From the NCBI GenBank assembly GCA_020634455.1, contig JACKBQ010000002.1, positions 620,001 to 684,000 on the forward strand: DNA of 64,000 bases. Direction: 5' to 3'. This DNA comes from Ardenticatenaceae bacterium (GTDB lineage: Bacteria; Chloroflexota; Anaerolineae; Promineifilales; Promineifilaceae). Position numbers and translations under genes: made by a program. The notes beneath the pieces are model-generated. The model had not been told where the DNA came from. It worked only from the letters and a program-made list of their open reading frames with translations, and ran no database searches. Shown piece by piece: positions 33,497-41,062 of this stretch; the stretch's first letter is position 1, and the number at the start of each line of letters is the position of its first letter.

Positions 33497-33988
33497 TTAC
33501 TCGTCCCAGACTTCGTCGAGGTTGTCTTTGTAGTAGTCCAGCGGGTCGGCGTAGGCCAGGATGTTTTCGTCGCTGGTGGTTTTCAGCAGCAGTTCCAGCA
33601 GCAGGCGCACGGATTCGTCTTCACGGCCGTCGCTGTAGTAGGCCAAGGCCAGGAATACTTTGCCGCTGTTGTCGTCGGGGAACTGTTTGACCGCTTTTTC
33701 CAGCGTTTCCACGGCCTCATCGAAGTTGCCGACGTTGCGGTGGCTACTGCCCAGGCAAACAAGGCATTCTTGCAAATCGTCGCCATCCAGCCCGGCGGCG
33801 ATTGCTTTTTGGTAGTAAGGAATGGCTTCATTTTCTTCGCCCATCACGTCGTAAGAGCCGCCGACTTCGTAGAGCACCAGAGGATGGTTGGGATGTTCGG
33901 ACAGGAGGTCGAGCAGCATCTCCTGGCTGGCGTCTAGTTCGTCGTTGCGGCGCAGCTTTTTGGCGCGGGCGATGGTTTCTTCAATCAC
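33497..33988 (-). CDS. Tetratricopeptide repeat protein (TPR group 5)
   Basis: The 163-residue soluble, acidic protein consists of about four TPR-like helical repeats (ELDASQEMLLDLLSEHPNHPLVLYEVGGSY, then AIPYYQKAIAAGLDGDDLQECLVCLGSSHRN split by a conserved loop, and FDEAVETLEKAVKQFPDD), as in the TPR_5 family. It probably mediates protein contacts. No catalytic motif or export signal is seen. Dispersed repeats lie on both sides (33435-33490 and 34022-34074). Confidence 0.82.
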   Translation of the reverse strand: MIEETIARAKKLRRNDELDASQEMLLDLLSEHPNHPLVLYEVGGSYDVMGEENEAIPYYQKAIAAGLDGDDLQECLVCLGSSHRNVGNFDEAVETLEKAVKQFPDDNSGKVFLALAYYSDGREDESVRLLLELLLKTTSDENILAYADPLDYYKDNLDEVWDE

Positions 33989-34021
33989 GGTTTTACTCCT
34001 GAATTGGCCACAGCATCAGAT

Positions 34022-34074
34022 GAGGAGTTCGCATCCTCAGATGCGAACCGGGCATCTGAGGATGCCCACTCCTC
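34022..34074. repeat. Nested double inverted repeat with CCTCAGATGC core, copy 2
   Basis: The outer arms GAGGAGT/ACTCCTC enclose perfect 14-bp inner arms GCATCCTCAGATGC (34031-34044) and GCATCTGAGGATGC (34052-34065). This would give a very stable cruciform or RNA hairpin just upstream of the TPR gene (minus strand). Confidence 0.85.
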
Positions 34075-34209
34075 CATTTTGAGGTATTGTGCCTATGGCA
34101 GAATGGTTTGTGAAGTATGATAGCAAGGGTGGGTAAACAGGCAACTGCAATTCGGTGATCTTGTCGGTTTACGGCCGTTTTGGTATGGTCACGGTTGGTT
34201 AAAAAATGG

Positions 34210-34277
34210 GACACAGATAAACACAGATGGACACAGATAAAAGATAAATCAGTGTGTATCTGCGTTCATCCGTGTCT
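34210..34277. repeat. GACACAGAT-type tandem and inverted repeat
   Basis: GACACAGATAAACACAGATGGACACAGAT on the left opposes TATCTGCGTTCATCCGTGTC on the right, one of several dispersed families built on CACAGA/TCTGTG units. Confidence 0.65.
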
Positions 34278-34298
34278 AATTCAGAAAGGAAGTTTTCG

Positions 34299-34868
34299 AT
34301 GGCAAAAGCAGTGGCGCAAAAGGTAAGTGGTCGGTTGTTGTGGGAGAACGAGGCGAAGCGAAACGGCCGTACTGCCCTCCTCCTCACCCATCCCAAGCCA
34401 GACGCAGAGGCCGAAGAGTTGCTCTTTTTGCGCTTTGCCTTTGTGATTATGGGCACGGAAGCGCCGCTGTTTCCCAGCTTTTTAATTGATGATTGGGGTG
34501 GGGAAGTGCGGGGAACGGCCGTTTACACCTGGGTCAAGGAAAATGGCAACCAGTTCCCTCGTGCCGAGATTTTTGGTTTTGATGGGCAGGGCAACGAGAC
34601 GCAGCGCTTTGTACGCGAGCTGGAGCTGTATGCCAGGCTGCCCTGTGCGGCTTACCCAGACCGCGAGACACCTTTGCCCAACGGCACGCCCATCCACGCG
34701 ATTTTGCTGCCAGATGCGGCGGTAACGGAGCCTGTGAAAATAAAACGGCCGTCTGAGCTGAAACGGCCGTTAACTGCTGCAAGAGTCACCTGGTGGCAGG
34801 TTCCCCTTACGCTCACCACATTCGATTTTAGCCTGCTAGACGAAACCCAAGCCCCCGACTTCATCTAA
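34299..34868 (+). CDS. Hypothetical protein of unknown family
   Basis: I do not recognise this 189-residue protein. The start ATG 34299 follows GAAAGGAAG. It has no signal peptide or obvious membrane helix. Visible features are ALLLTHPKPDAEAEELLFLRFAF, GTAVYTWVKENGNQFPRAEIFGFDGQG in the middle and a C-terminal VTWWQVPLTLTTFDFSLLDE. Two ACGGCCGT copies 18 nt apart each encode Lys-Arg-Pro. It stands alone, flanked by dispersed repeats, and converges on the RNase J gene. Confidence 0.65.
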   Translation: MAKAVAQKVSGRLLWENEAKRNGRTALLLTHPKPDAEAEELLFLRFAFVIMGTEAPLFPSFLIDDWGGEVRGTAVYTWVKENGNQFPRAEIFGFDGQGNETQRFVRELELYARLPCAAYPDRETPLPNGTPIHAILLPDAAVTEPVKIKRPSELKRPLTAARVTWWQVPLTLTTFDFSLLDETQAPDFI

Positions 34869-34875
34869 TTTACAC

Positions 34876-34956
34876 TTGTCATGCTGAACGGAGTGAAGCA
34901 TCTCTACCAAGTTGAACGGGATTCTTCATTTCGCTCCGCTCCATTCAGAATGACAA
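34876..34956. repeat. TTGTCATGCTGAACGGAG-type inverted repeat between convergent genes
   Basis: The left arm TTGTCATGCTGAACGGAGTG and right arm CGCTCCATTCAGAATGACAA-like sequence form a long hairpin. It is of the GTCATTCTGAGCGGAG kind common in many genomes. Here it may serve as a terminator for both the gene ending at 34868 and rnj. Confidence 0.75.
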
Positions 34957-34963
34957 ATTCATA

Positions 34964-36604
34964 CTACTTAATGACAACTTCCACGATGGGGCGGCGGCCG
35001 GTTTCGGCGTAGAGGAAGCGGCTGAGCGCGTCTTCGATTTTCTTGTTTAGCCCCTTGCCCTGGCCGTCGAACTGCTTCACCACGCGATCAATTGTCTCTT
35101 TAGCATCGTCAATGAGCCCATTTTCGTCACGTCGGTCGATAAAACCGCGTGAAATGATTTCCGGCTGGCCAACCATCTTTCCCATGTGGTCCAGGCTGAC
35201 GACGGCAAAAAAGAGGCCGCTCTGGGCCAGCTTTTCCCGGTCGCGCAGCACAGGCCAATCAATCTCGCCCACGCTGTCGCCATCCACAAAAATGTAGCCG
35301 CCGCGCATCCGGGGCTGTACGTCCAAAGAATCCGCGTACAGGTCAATGGGCGTGCCGTTTTCGATGACGGCGATGTTTTCGGCGGGAATACCCAACTCTT
35401 GGGCCATGACGGCGTGCTGCTTCAGGTGGCGCAGTTCGCCATGCACCGGCACCAGATATTTCGGCCGTACCAGGTTGATCATCAGCTTCATCTCTTCCTG
35501 GCTGGCGTGGCCGGAAACATGCACATCGGCAACGTTTTCGTATAGCACATTTGCGCCGCGCCGGAAAAGCTGGTTGATGGTGCGGTGAACCAGCTCCTCG
35601 TTGCCGGGGATGGTGTGGGCAGACAGCACCACCGTGTCCCCCTCTTCAATTTGCAGGCGATTGTGGTTGCCCCGGGCCAGCCGCCCCATCACCGCCGATG
35701 GCTCACCTTGCGACCCGGTGGCCATGATGACCACGCGGTGGGCGGGCAGATTGGAGATGTCGCTGATGTCGATGAGGGTGGCTTCGTCAATTTTTAGGTA
35801 GCCCAGCTCCATGGCCATTTTGGCGTTATCGCGCATGGAGCGCCCGGTGATGGCCAGGTAACGGCCGTATTTCGCTGCTGTGTCGGCCACCAGCTGAATG
35901 CGGGAGATGAGCGAGGCAAAGCTGGCCACGATGATGCGCCCTGGCGCGTCGCGGAACATTTTGTCGAAGGCGACTTCGATCTCTTTTTCTGACTTGGTCC
36001 AGCCGGGCCGATCCGCGTTGGTGCTGTCGGCCAGCAGGCAAAGCACGCCGCGCTGCGAAAATTCAGCCAGCTTGGCAAAATCGGGCGGCCAGCCATCGGC
36101 GGGGGTATGGTCAAATTTGTAATCGCCGGTGTGCACCACCAGCCCGGCGGGCGTGGTAATGCCAAAGCCGACGCAGTCTGGAATGCTGTGGGCCACGTGG
36201 AATGGTTCGATGGTGAAATGTTGCCCCACGGTGAAGGCGTTGCCCGCCTCGATGGTGATCAGCTCAATCTCTTTGTTCAGGCCAGCCCGCCGCATTTTCA
36301 CATCAATCAGGCCAGTGGTGAGCGGCGTGGCGTAAATTGGCGCGTCAATGTCGCGCATGACGTGGGGTAGAGCGCCTACGTGGTCTTCATGTCCGTGCGT
36401 AATGAGGACGGCCACGATGTTGTCCAGCTTGTCCATCAGGTATTGGTAATCAGGAATGATGGCGTCTACCCCCAGCATGTCGTTTTGGGGGAACATGATA
36501 CCCGCATCAACAACGATGATCTCGTCGTTGTATTCGATGGCAGTCATGTTTTTGCCAATTTCCCCGCATCCGCCCAAGGGGATGATGCGCAGTTTTGTGT
36601 TCAT
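34964..36604 (-). CDS. rnj: Ribonuclease J
   Basis: The 546-residue enzyme is a metallo-beta-lactamase/beta-CASP RNase with 5'-3' exo- and endonuclease activity in mRNA decay and RNA maturation. Motif 2 LITHGHEDHVGALPH lies near residue 72, motif 3 VAHSIPDC near 140, LVVHTGDYKFDHTP near 155, and beta-CASP motifs IMATGSQGEPSAVMGRLA near 297 and VHVSGHASQEE near 361. The length is normal for full RNase J with a C-terminal domain. The ribosome site CGGAGG lies 8 nt before ATG 36604. A perfect 22-bp palindrome sits directly upstream in the leader. Confidence 0.95.
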   Translation of the reverse strand: MNTKLRIIPLGGCGEIGKNMTAIEYNDEIIVVDAGIMFPQNDMLGVDAIIPDYQYLMDKLDNIVAVLITHGHEDHVGALPHVMRDIDAPIYATPLTTGLIDVKMRRAGLNKEIELITIEAGNAFTVGQHFTIEPFHVAHSIPDCVGFGITTPAGLVVHTGDYKFDHTPADGWPPDFAKLAEFSQRGVLCLLADSTNADRPGWTKSEKEIEVAFDKMFRDAPGRIIVASFASLISRIQLVADTAAKYGRYLAITGRSMRDNAKMAMELGYLKIDEATLIDISDISNLPAHRVVIMATGSQGEPSAVMGRLARGNHNRLQIEEGDTVVLSAHTIPGNEELVHRTINQLFRRGANVLYENVADVHVSGHASQEEMKLMINLVRPKYLVPVHGELRHLKQHAVMAQELGIPAENIAVIENGTPIDLYADSLDVQPRMRGGYIFVDGDSVGEIDWPVLRDREKLAQSGLFFAVVSLDHMGKMVGQPEIISRGFIDRRDENGLIDDAKETIDRVVKQFDGQGKGLNKKIEDALSRFLYAETGRRPIVEVVIK

Positions 36605-36621
36605 AAAACCTCCGAAAGTGA

Positions 36622-36643
36622 CGAGGAACCGATCGGTTCCTCG
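36622..36643 (-). promoter_or_regulatory. Perfect 22-bp palindrome in the RNase J leader
   Basis: CGAGGAACCGATCGGTTCCTCG lies about 17 nt upstream of the rnj start codon, adjacent to its ribosome site. In RNA it would form an 8 to 9 bp hairpin. It could be an autoregulatory or protein-binding site; no T run follows. Confidence 0.5.
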
Positions 36644-36671
36644 ATTATGTAAAGATATTGCAGCTGCATAG

Positions 36672-36729
36672 ACCCTAAGGGTTTTGATTCGACTAATTTG
36701 TCTCTAGGCGTTATAAACCCTTAGGGTTC
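36672..36729. repeat. Paired palindromes ACCCTAAGGGTT / AACCCTTAGGGTT
   Basis: Two short palindromes built on CCCTAAGGG and CCCTTAGGG are about 30 nt apart. The layout is the same as the AACCTCCGGGAGGTT elements but the sequence differs. Confidence 0.6.
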
Positions 36730-36876
36730 ACCAGACAAGTGGGAAAGCTTTTTGGCAAACGGCCGTACCAAACCAGTCGCATAAACGGCCGTTTCCAGTT
36801 GAAAAGTACAAATTGTGGTTGGATTAAGTGCGTAAACGTGAGGCAAAATCAGGTGCTTACGAATACAACGGAGCTA

Positions 36877-37800
36877 TTATACACGGAGTAGAAACCAAAC
36901 CAGAAATATTAGCGCGGTTTGGACAAGCCCCAACGTAAGGGTGTAAATCCAGAGGGCGGAACGATTGGCTGCCTGGGCTGGCGCGGCGGTAACCAGAGAG
37001 ACAGTGGCTGCCCTGGCTGATTTTTGGGGGAGAACGGCCGTTTGTTCCGCGTATTGCACAATGGCTACCGAGATATTGTCTTCGCCACCGCGCTCATTGG
37101 CCCGGTTGATGAGGATTTCTGTGGCTGCGGCTGGCTCATTCTCGCTCAGCACCAGGGCAATTTCCTCATCCAGCACGTGCCGCGTCAGGCCATCGGAGCA
37201 AAGCAGCAATCTGTCGCCAGGCTCCAAATCTTGCTCAAACAGATCAATTTGCGGGGAGCGTTCGGAGCCGAGGCTGTACAAAATGACGTTGCGGCGTGGG
37301 TGAAACAGCGCCTCTTCTTCGGTGATGGCCCCTTCTTCTACCAGCTTGGCCACCAGGCTTTGGTCTTTGGTAATTTGCTGGATACGGCCGTTGCGCCACA
37401 AATAGCCCCGACTATCCCCCACGTTGGCAATATACGCATGATTTTCTTGCAAAACGGCCGCAACCATCGTAGTGGCCATGCGGCTGTTGTCGTTACGCTC
37501 CAGCACATATTGCCGCAGCTCTGTATTGGCCGACTGCATCGCGTTGAGCAGCCGCTGCCCCCAATCCGCTTCATTTGGGTGATTTAAATAATGCTGAATG
37601 GTGCGGTCGCTGGTTAGCTCGCTGGCCACTTCACCAGCATCCGCCCCGCCCACGCCGTCGGCCACAATGTAAAGCCAGCCGTGCTGTGCTTCTTCTTTTG
37701 CATTGCTCGGTTCCCAGTAGGAGACAAAATCTTCGTTGTGGCCACGTACCTGGCCCGTGTCGGTGCGGAGAACGGCCGTAATATGATCCAAATTGCTCAT
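36877..37800 (-). CDS. PP2C-family serine/threonine phosphatase with C-terminal membrane helix
   Basis: The 307-residue protein has a PPM/PP2C domain (about 1-245) with metal-binding Asp residues in GHNEDFVSYW (residue 22 region), VADGVGGADAGEVAS (residue 47 region), CSDGLTRHV and GEDNISVAIVQY. The chain ends in a single transmembrane helix (ALWIYTLTLGLVQTALIFLVWFLL), tethering it to the membrane. It would reverse Hanks-type kinase phosphorylation; no kinase is in the window. TATAGT lies 7 nt before the ATG, so a leaderless mRNA is likely. Confidence 0.9.
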   Translation of the reverse strand: MSNLDHITAVLRTDTGQVRGHNEDFVSYWEPSNAKEEAQHGWLYIVADGVGGADAGEVASELTSDRTIQHYLNHPNEADWGQRLLNAMQSANTELRQYVLERNDNSRMATTMVAAVLQENHAYIANVGDSRGYLWRNGRIQQITKDQSLVAKLVEEGAITEEEALFHPRRNVILYSLGSERSPQIDLFEQDLEPGDRLLLCSDGLTRHVLDEEIALVLSENEPAAATEILINRANERGGEDNISVAIVQYAEQTAVLPQKSARAATVSLVTAAPAQAANRSALWIYTLTLGLVQTALIFLVWFLLRV

Positions 37801-37807
37801 GCGCCAA

Positions 37808-37837
37808 ACTATACCTTACTCGACTAAAAAGAATCAA
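37808..37837 (-). promoter_or_regulatory. Promoter of the PP2C gene, probably leaderless
   Basis: On the minus strand TTGATT (37832-37837), an 18-nt spacer and TATAGT (37808-37813) end 7 nt before ATG 37800. Confidence 0.5.
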
Positions 37838-37879
37838 GCCGGACTACAGTTCCAGAGGGAAATCGTAGGGGAATTTTTA

Positions 37880-37944
37880 TTAGCCACAGAGAACACAGAG
37901 ATTATAGAGGAACATCTCATAAACCTCTGTGTCCTCTGTGGCCA
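37880..37944. repeat. CCACAGAG-type inverted repeat
   Basis: TTAGCCACAGAGAACACAGAG faces CTCTGTGTCCTCTGTGGC. Related degenerate copies lie at 55918-55971 and 59817-59884. It may end the operon that finishes at 37948. Confidence 0.75.
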
Positions 37945-37947
37945 AAA

Positions 37948-39243
37948 CTAACGACTGACGCCCAGCAGGAAATACTCTTCCGTGCGGGTGTCGATGAGCA
38001 GCGCGGCTTCTTCGACCGAAATATCCCCGTAAAAGGCCCGCTCGATCTCTTCGCTGGCGGTGCTTTCAATCTCTTCCCAGGTGCTGATGATGGGCACTAG
38101 CCGCAGCGTGGACGCGGTGTCTAGCCAGACGCGGCTGCGGGCAGGCAGCTTGCCAGGGTCTAAAAAGGCATCTGATTCGGCCACGGCAATAAGAGAGGGC
38201 ACGGTACGGCCGCTTCCGGCAATAATCGTCTGCCCCTCAAACGAATTGGCAAACTCGATGAAGGTCCAGGCGGCCTCTTTGTTTTGGGTGGTGCTAGAGA
38301 GGCAGTAGGCGTCGCTGTGCAGCACGCCAGCCACTGCCTGGTTGTGCGGCAGCGGAGCTACATCCCAAACAAAACCTCCAATTTCGCGGAAGGTTGGGGT
38401 GGCCCGGCGACTGTCCAGGAACATCGCCGTGCTGCCGCCGACGAAGCGGCTTTCGCTGTCCTGGGCGGCTTCTTCCACGAGATCCGGCACCACGCCGTGC
38501 ACCTGGCGCAAATCTACAAACCATTGCAGCGCCGCTTGTGAGGGTGGGCGGGTGAGGGTGAGCCGGGTGGGAAACTCTTCGCTGTTTACAATGACACCGC
38601 CGTTTTGCCAGACAAATGGGGCCAGCCGATACAGCGATGCCTCAACGCCGAGGCCGTACTGGTCAATGGTGCCGTCGTTGTCGAAATCTTGGGTGAGGGC
38701 AACGGCCGTTTTCACAAAATCATCCCACGTCCAATCGTCTGCCGGATAAGCGACCCCCGCCGCATCAAACATGTCCTGGTTGTAATACACCACCAGACTG
38801 GAAATATTTTGCGGAATGCAGGTAATGACATCATCCCAGGTAAAAGCATCTATGGTAATTGGATAAAAATCGTCTGGCTGAATCAGATCGCTTTCGGCCA
38901 AATAAGGGCCAAGCGGCTCCAGCAGTCCATTGGCGGCAAACTGACCGAAGCGACGATAGTTCATCAGCGTCACGTCTGGCGGCGTTCCGGCCGCAAATTC
39001 GGTAGAAAGTCGATTGCGGTAATCGCTTCCGGAAGGGATGTGGGTGACTTCTACTACAATTTCGGGGTGGGTTTCATGGAAGGCCGCCACCAAATCCAGG
39101 TAGGCCTGCCGCTCGGCAGGATCGCCGGAAACCATAAAGCTAACGGTTTGCTGCGCAGGTGAGCAGCTAGTGAGCAGAAAAAATAGCAAGCTAATAAAAA
39201 TGAAGCGCAAGGCGAATCGAGCAGGCAAAGAGTGAGGCATCAA
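37948..39243 (-). CDS. Family 1 sugar ABC substrate-binding lipoprotein
   Basis: The 431-residue receptor has a lipoprotein signal (SLLFFLLTSC). An SBP_bac_1 domain follows: VSFMVSGDPAERQAYLDLVAAFHETHPEIVVEVTH at the start, AAGTPPDVTLMNYRRFGQFAANGLLEPL near residue 85, and AAWTFIEFANSFEGQTIIAGSGRTVPS near residue 325. Relatives bind disaccharides, oligosaccharides or glycerol-3-phosphate. It is the last gene of an operon with two permeases and a metallophosphoesterase. Receptor genes are more often first, so the order is unusual. Confidence 0.87.
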   Translation of the reverse strand: MMPHSLPARFALRFIFISLLFFLLTSCSPAQQTVSFMVSGDPAERQAYLDLVAAFHETHPEIVVEVTHIPSGSDYRNRLSTEFAAGTPPDVTLMNYRRFGQFAANGLLEPLGPYLAESDLIQPDDFYPITIDAFTWDDVITCIPQNISSLVVYYNQDMFDAAGVAYPADDWTWDDFVKTAVALTQDFDNDGTIDQYGLGVEASLYRLAPFVWQNGGVIVNSEEFPTRLTLTRPPSQAALQWFVDLRQVHGVVPDLVEEAAQDSESRFVGGSTAMFLDSRRATPTFREIGGFVWDVAPLPHNQAVAGVLHSDAYCLSSTTQNKEAAWTFIEFANSFEGQTIIAGSGRTVPSLIAVAESDAFLDPGKLPARSRVWLDTASTLRLVPIISTWEEIESTASEEIERAFYGDISVEEAALLIDTRTEEYFLLGVSR

Positions 39244-39265
39244 GGTGTTTTCTCGCTTTTGTCAC

Positions 39266-40240
39266 CTAGTTGGTGATCAGGGGGAGGTAAAGATGGTTGC
39301 TAAAATGTTCGTTTTTGTACAAGGTGACGCTGTCTATGAGGCTGCCGCTGCGGCTGTAGAAGCTGAAGATGAGACAGGTTGGGCTTGCTTCCAATCGCAT
39401 TGCGCCATAGTCCAAATTATAGCGCACGGCGGAGCCAGGAACAGGGTTGCCCAGGCTGTAAATGCTGCGCCCGCCCAGCCCGTTGACAAAATAGAGAATG
39501 CCGTCTTGGTGGATGCGTTCGTAGGTGTGGTCGTGCCCGGCGAGTACGGCCGTTGCACCCCAAGCGGCAAACGGCCATTGCAAATCTGGCTCGGAACCAT
39601 GCACGCTGGAGGAGGAGTAGGGAGGATGGTGCAAGGTGATGAGCTTCCAGGGGGCGGCGCTGGCGCTAAGCTGGGTTTGCAGCCAAATCGCCTGGGTGGA
39701 GGTGGCGGAACGGCCGTCTGGCTCGTGCGGGTCGCTGTCCAGAGCAAACAGATGAACCGGGCCGAGTGCAACGTCGTAGTACCGTTCGTTGCCGGGTAGG
39801 GTGAAGTAATCGAGGTAAGGTTGCAGCGTGCCGGTGTTCCAATCGTGGTTGCCGGGGGTGGGAAAGAAGCGATTTTGCGCCCCGCCGGGGCCGTAGCTGC
39901 CTGTGTAGCCGCCGATGTATTGCTGGTAATATTGGCCGAGGTTGGCGTCAATGCTGCTGGCTGCACCGTCTGGGTAATTGTTGTCGCCAGTGGTGAGGAC
40001 ATAATCCGGGTTCCAATTGTTTACCAAGGCGGCCACATCTGCCTCTGGCTGGCCTGCCTCGCCAAAATCGCCAATGACGGCGAGGATGGTGCTGCCCACG
40101 CAGGTGGCATTGCCCGCCAGCACGGTATCCGCCTGGTACACCTGGTTGGGCGTGCGCCAGTTGAGGAGGATGAGGAGGATTACGGCCGTTCCCATCCAAA
40201 TCAGGCTGCGAAAATTTTTATGATTGTTCTGTACTTTCAT
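39266..40240 (-). CDS. Secreted calcineurin-like metallophosphoesterase
   Basis: The 324-residue protein has an N-terminal signal/anchor (LIWMGTAVILLILLNW). Its phosphoesterase domain resembles purple acid phosphatases: AVIGDFGEAG, VLTTGDNNYPDG, FPTPGNHDWNTG, LITLHHPPYSSS and LAGHDHTYERIH supply the metal-binding Asp, Asn and His residues. It would hydrolyse phosphomono- or diesters outside the membrane. It lies between permease and receptor genes of an ABC importer, hinting that it releases the transported compound. Start ATG 40240; the gap to the permease stop is 12 nt. Confidence 0.87.
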   Translation of the reverse strand: MKVQNNHKNFRSLIWMGTAVILLILLNWRTPNQVYQADTVLAGNATCVGSTILAVIGDFGEAGQPEADVAALVNNWNPDYVLTTGDNNYPDGAASSIDANLGQYYQQYIGGYTGSYGPGGAQNRFFPTPGNHDWNTGTLQPYLDYFTLPGNERYYDVALGPVHLFALDSDPHEPDGRSATSTQAIWLQTQLSASAAPWKLITLHHPPYSSSSVHGSEPDLQWPFAAWGATAVLAGHDHTYERIHQDGILYFVNGLGGRSIYSLGNPVPGSAVRYNLDYGAMRLEASPTCLIFSFYSRSGSLIDSVTLYKNEHFSNHLYLPLITN

Positions 40241-40252
40241 CGTTTTTCATGT

Positions 40253-41062
40253 TCAACTGCCCATGCGGGCAAAGTAAGGTTGCAACAGCAAAAACAGTCC
40301 GATGGGAATCATGGTTGCCAGCATCACACCGGCCATGAGCAAGGGCCAGTCGCTGGCGGTGAGCTGCTGCAAAAGCTGGAGGGCAATGGGCAGGGTGTAG
40401 CGGCTTTGCGAGCGCAGGTAGAGCAGCGGCGAGACAAAATCGCCCCAGTAGAGCACAAAGGTAAGCAAGGCCACGCCAACGGCCGTTGGTCGGGCGATGG
40501 GCAGGCCAATTTGCCACCAGCTGGCCAGCACGCCAGCGCCTTCCAGCCGGGCCGCTTCGTAAATGGCTGTGGGTATGCGGCGGAAGGCGCGGTAGAACAT
40601 CAGCACAAAAAAGGGGCTGCTGCCCATGAAGGCGGGGGCAATGAGAGCCAAAATGGTATCGTACAGCCCCAGCCGGGTGTAAATGAAGAAGCGGGAGGCC
40701 CACAGCGCCACGCCGGGCACCATTAAAACCGCCAGCGAGAGGACGATCCAGCGACGCTGACTGGCTTTGGGTAGTTGGGCCATGCCAAACCCGGCCCAAC
40801 TGCTGGTAACCAGGGTGATGGGCACGGCTAAACTAACCACCAGCAGCGAGTTGAGCATGAACCGCCCCATTGGCACGAGCTGCCAGACGCGGCGGAAATT
40901 GGCCAGGGTGAGCTCTAACGAAGGGGAGAGGGTGGTGGGTAACGGCCGTCCTACCGGGTGCAGCGCGGCGGTGATTAGCCAAAAGATGGGTAGCAGAAAA
41001 ATAACGGCAACCGCCAACCGCGCCCAAAATCTCCAGTCTCCAATCTCCAATTTAGAGAACAA
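40253..41062 (-). CDS. Sugar ABC transporter permease, MalG type
   Basis: The protein has six predicted helices and the MalG-type EAA loop (IYEAARLEGAGVLASWWQIGLP). The start is probably TTG 41062 (269 residues), because GGAGG lies 6 nt upstream and the gene then overlaps the first permease by 11 nt. An upstream in-frame start at 41122 would give a long polar overlap. Residues 4-11 (KLEIGDWRF) are encoded by a dispersed GGAGATTGGAGACTGGAGA repeat that recurs at 57001-57054. It forms a heteromeric channel with the gene at 41052-41960. Confidence 0.83.
   Translation of the reverse strand: MFSKLEIGDWRFWARLAVAVIFLLPIFWLITAALHPVGRPLPTTLSPSLELTLANFRRVWQLVPMGRFMLNSLLVVSLAVPITLVTSSWAGFGMAQLPKASQRRWIVLSLAVLMVPGVALWASRFFIYTRLGLYDTILALIAPAFMGSSPFFVLMFYRAFRRIPTAIYEAARLEGAGVLASWWQIGLPIARPTAVGVALLTFVLYWGDFVSPLLYLRSQSRYTLPIALQLLQQLTASDWPLLMAGVMLATMIPIGLFLLLQPYFARMGS
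41031..41050. repeat. TTGGAGATTGGAGACTGGAG repeat within permease N-terminus
   Basis: The minus strand reads TTGGAGATTGGAGACTGGAG. It is the same unit as the non-coding repeat at 57001-57054, but here lies in the coding frame. Confidence 0.75.
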
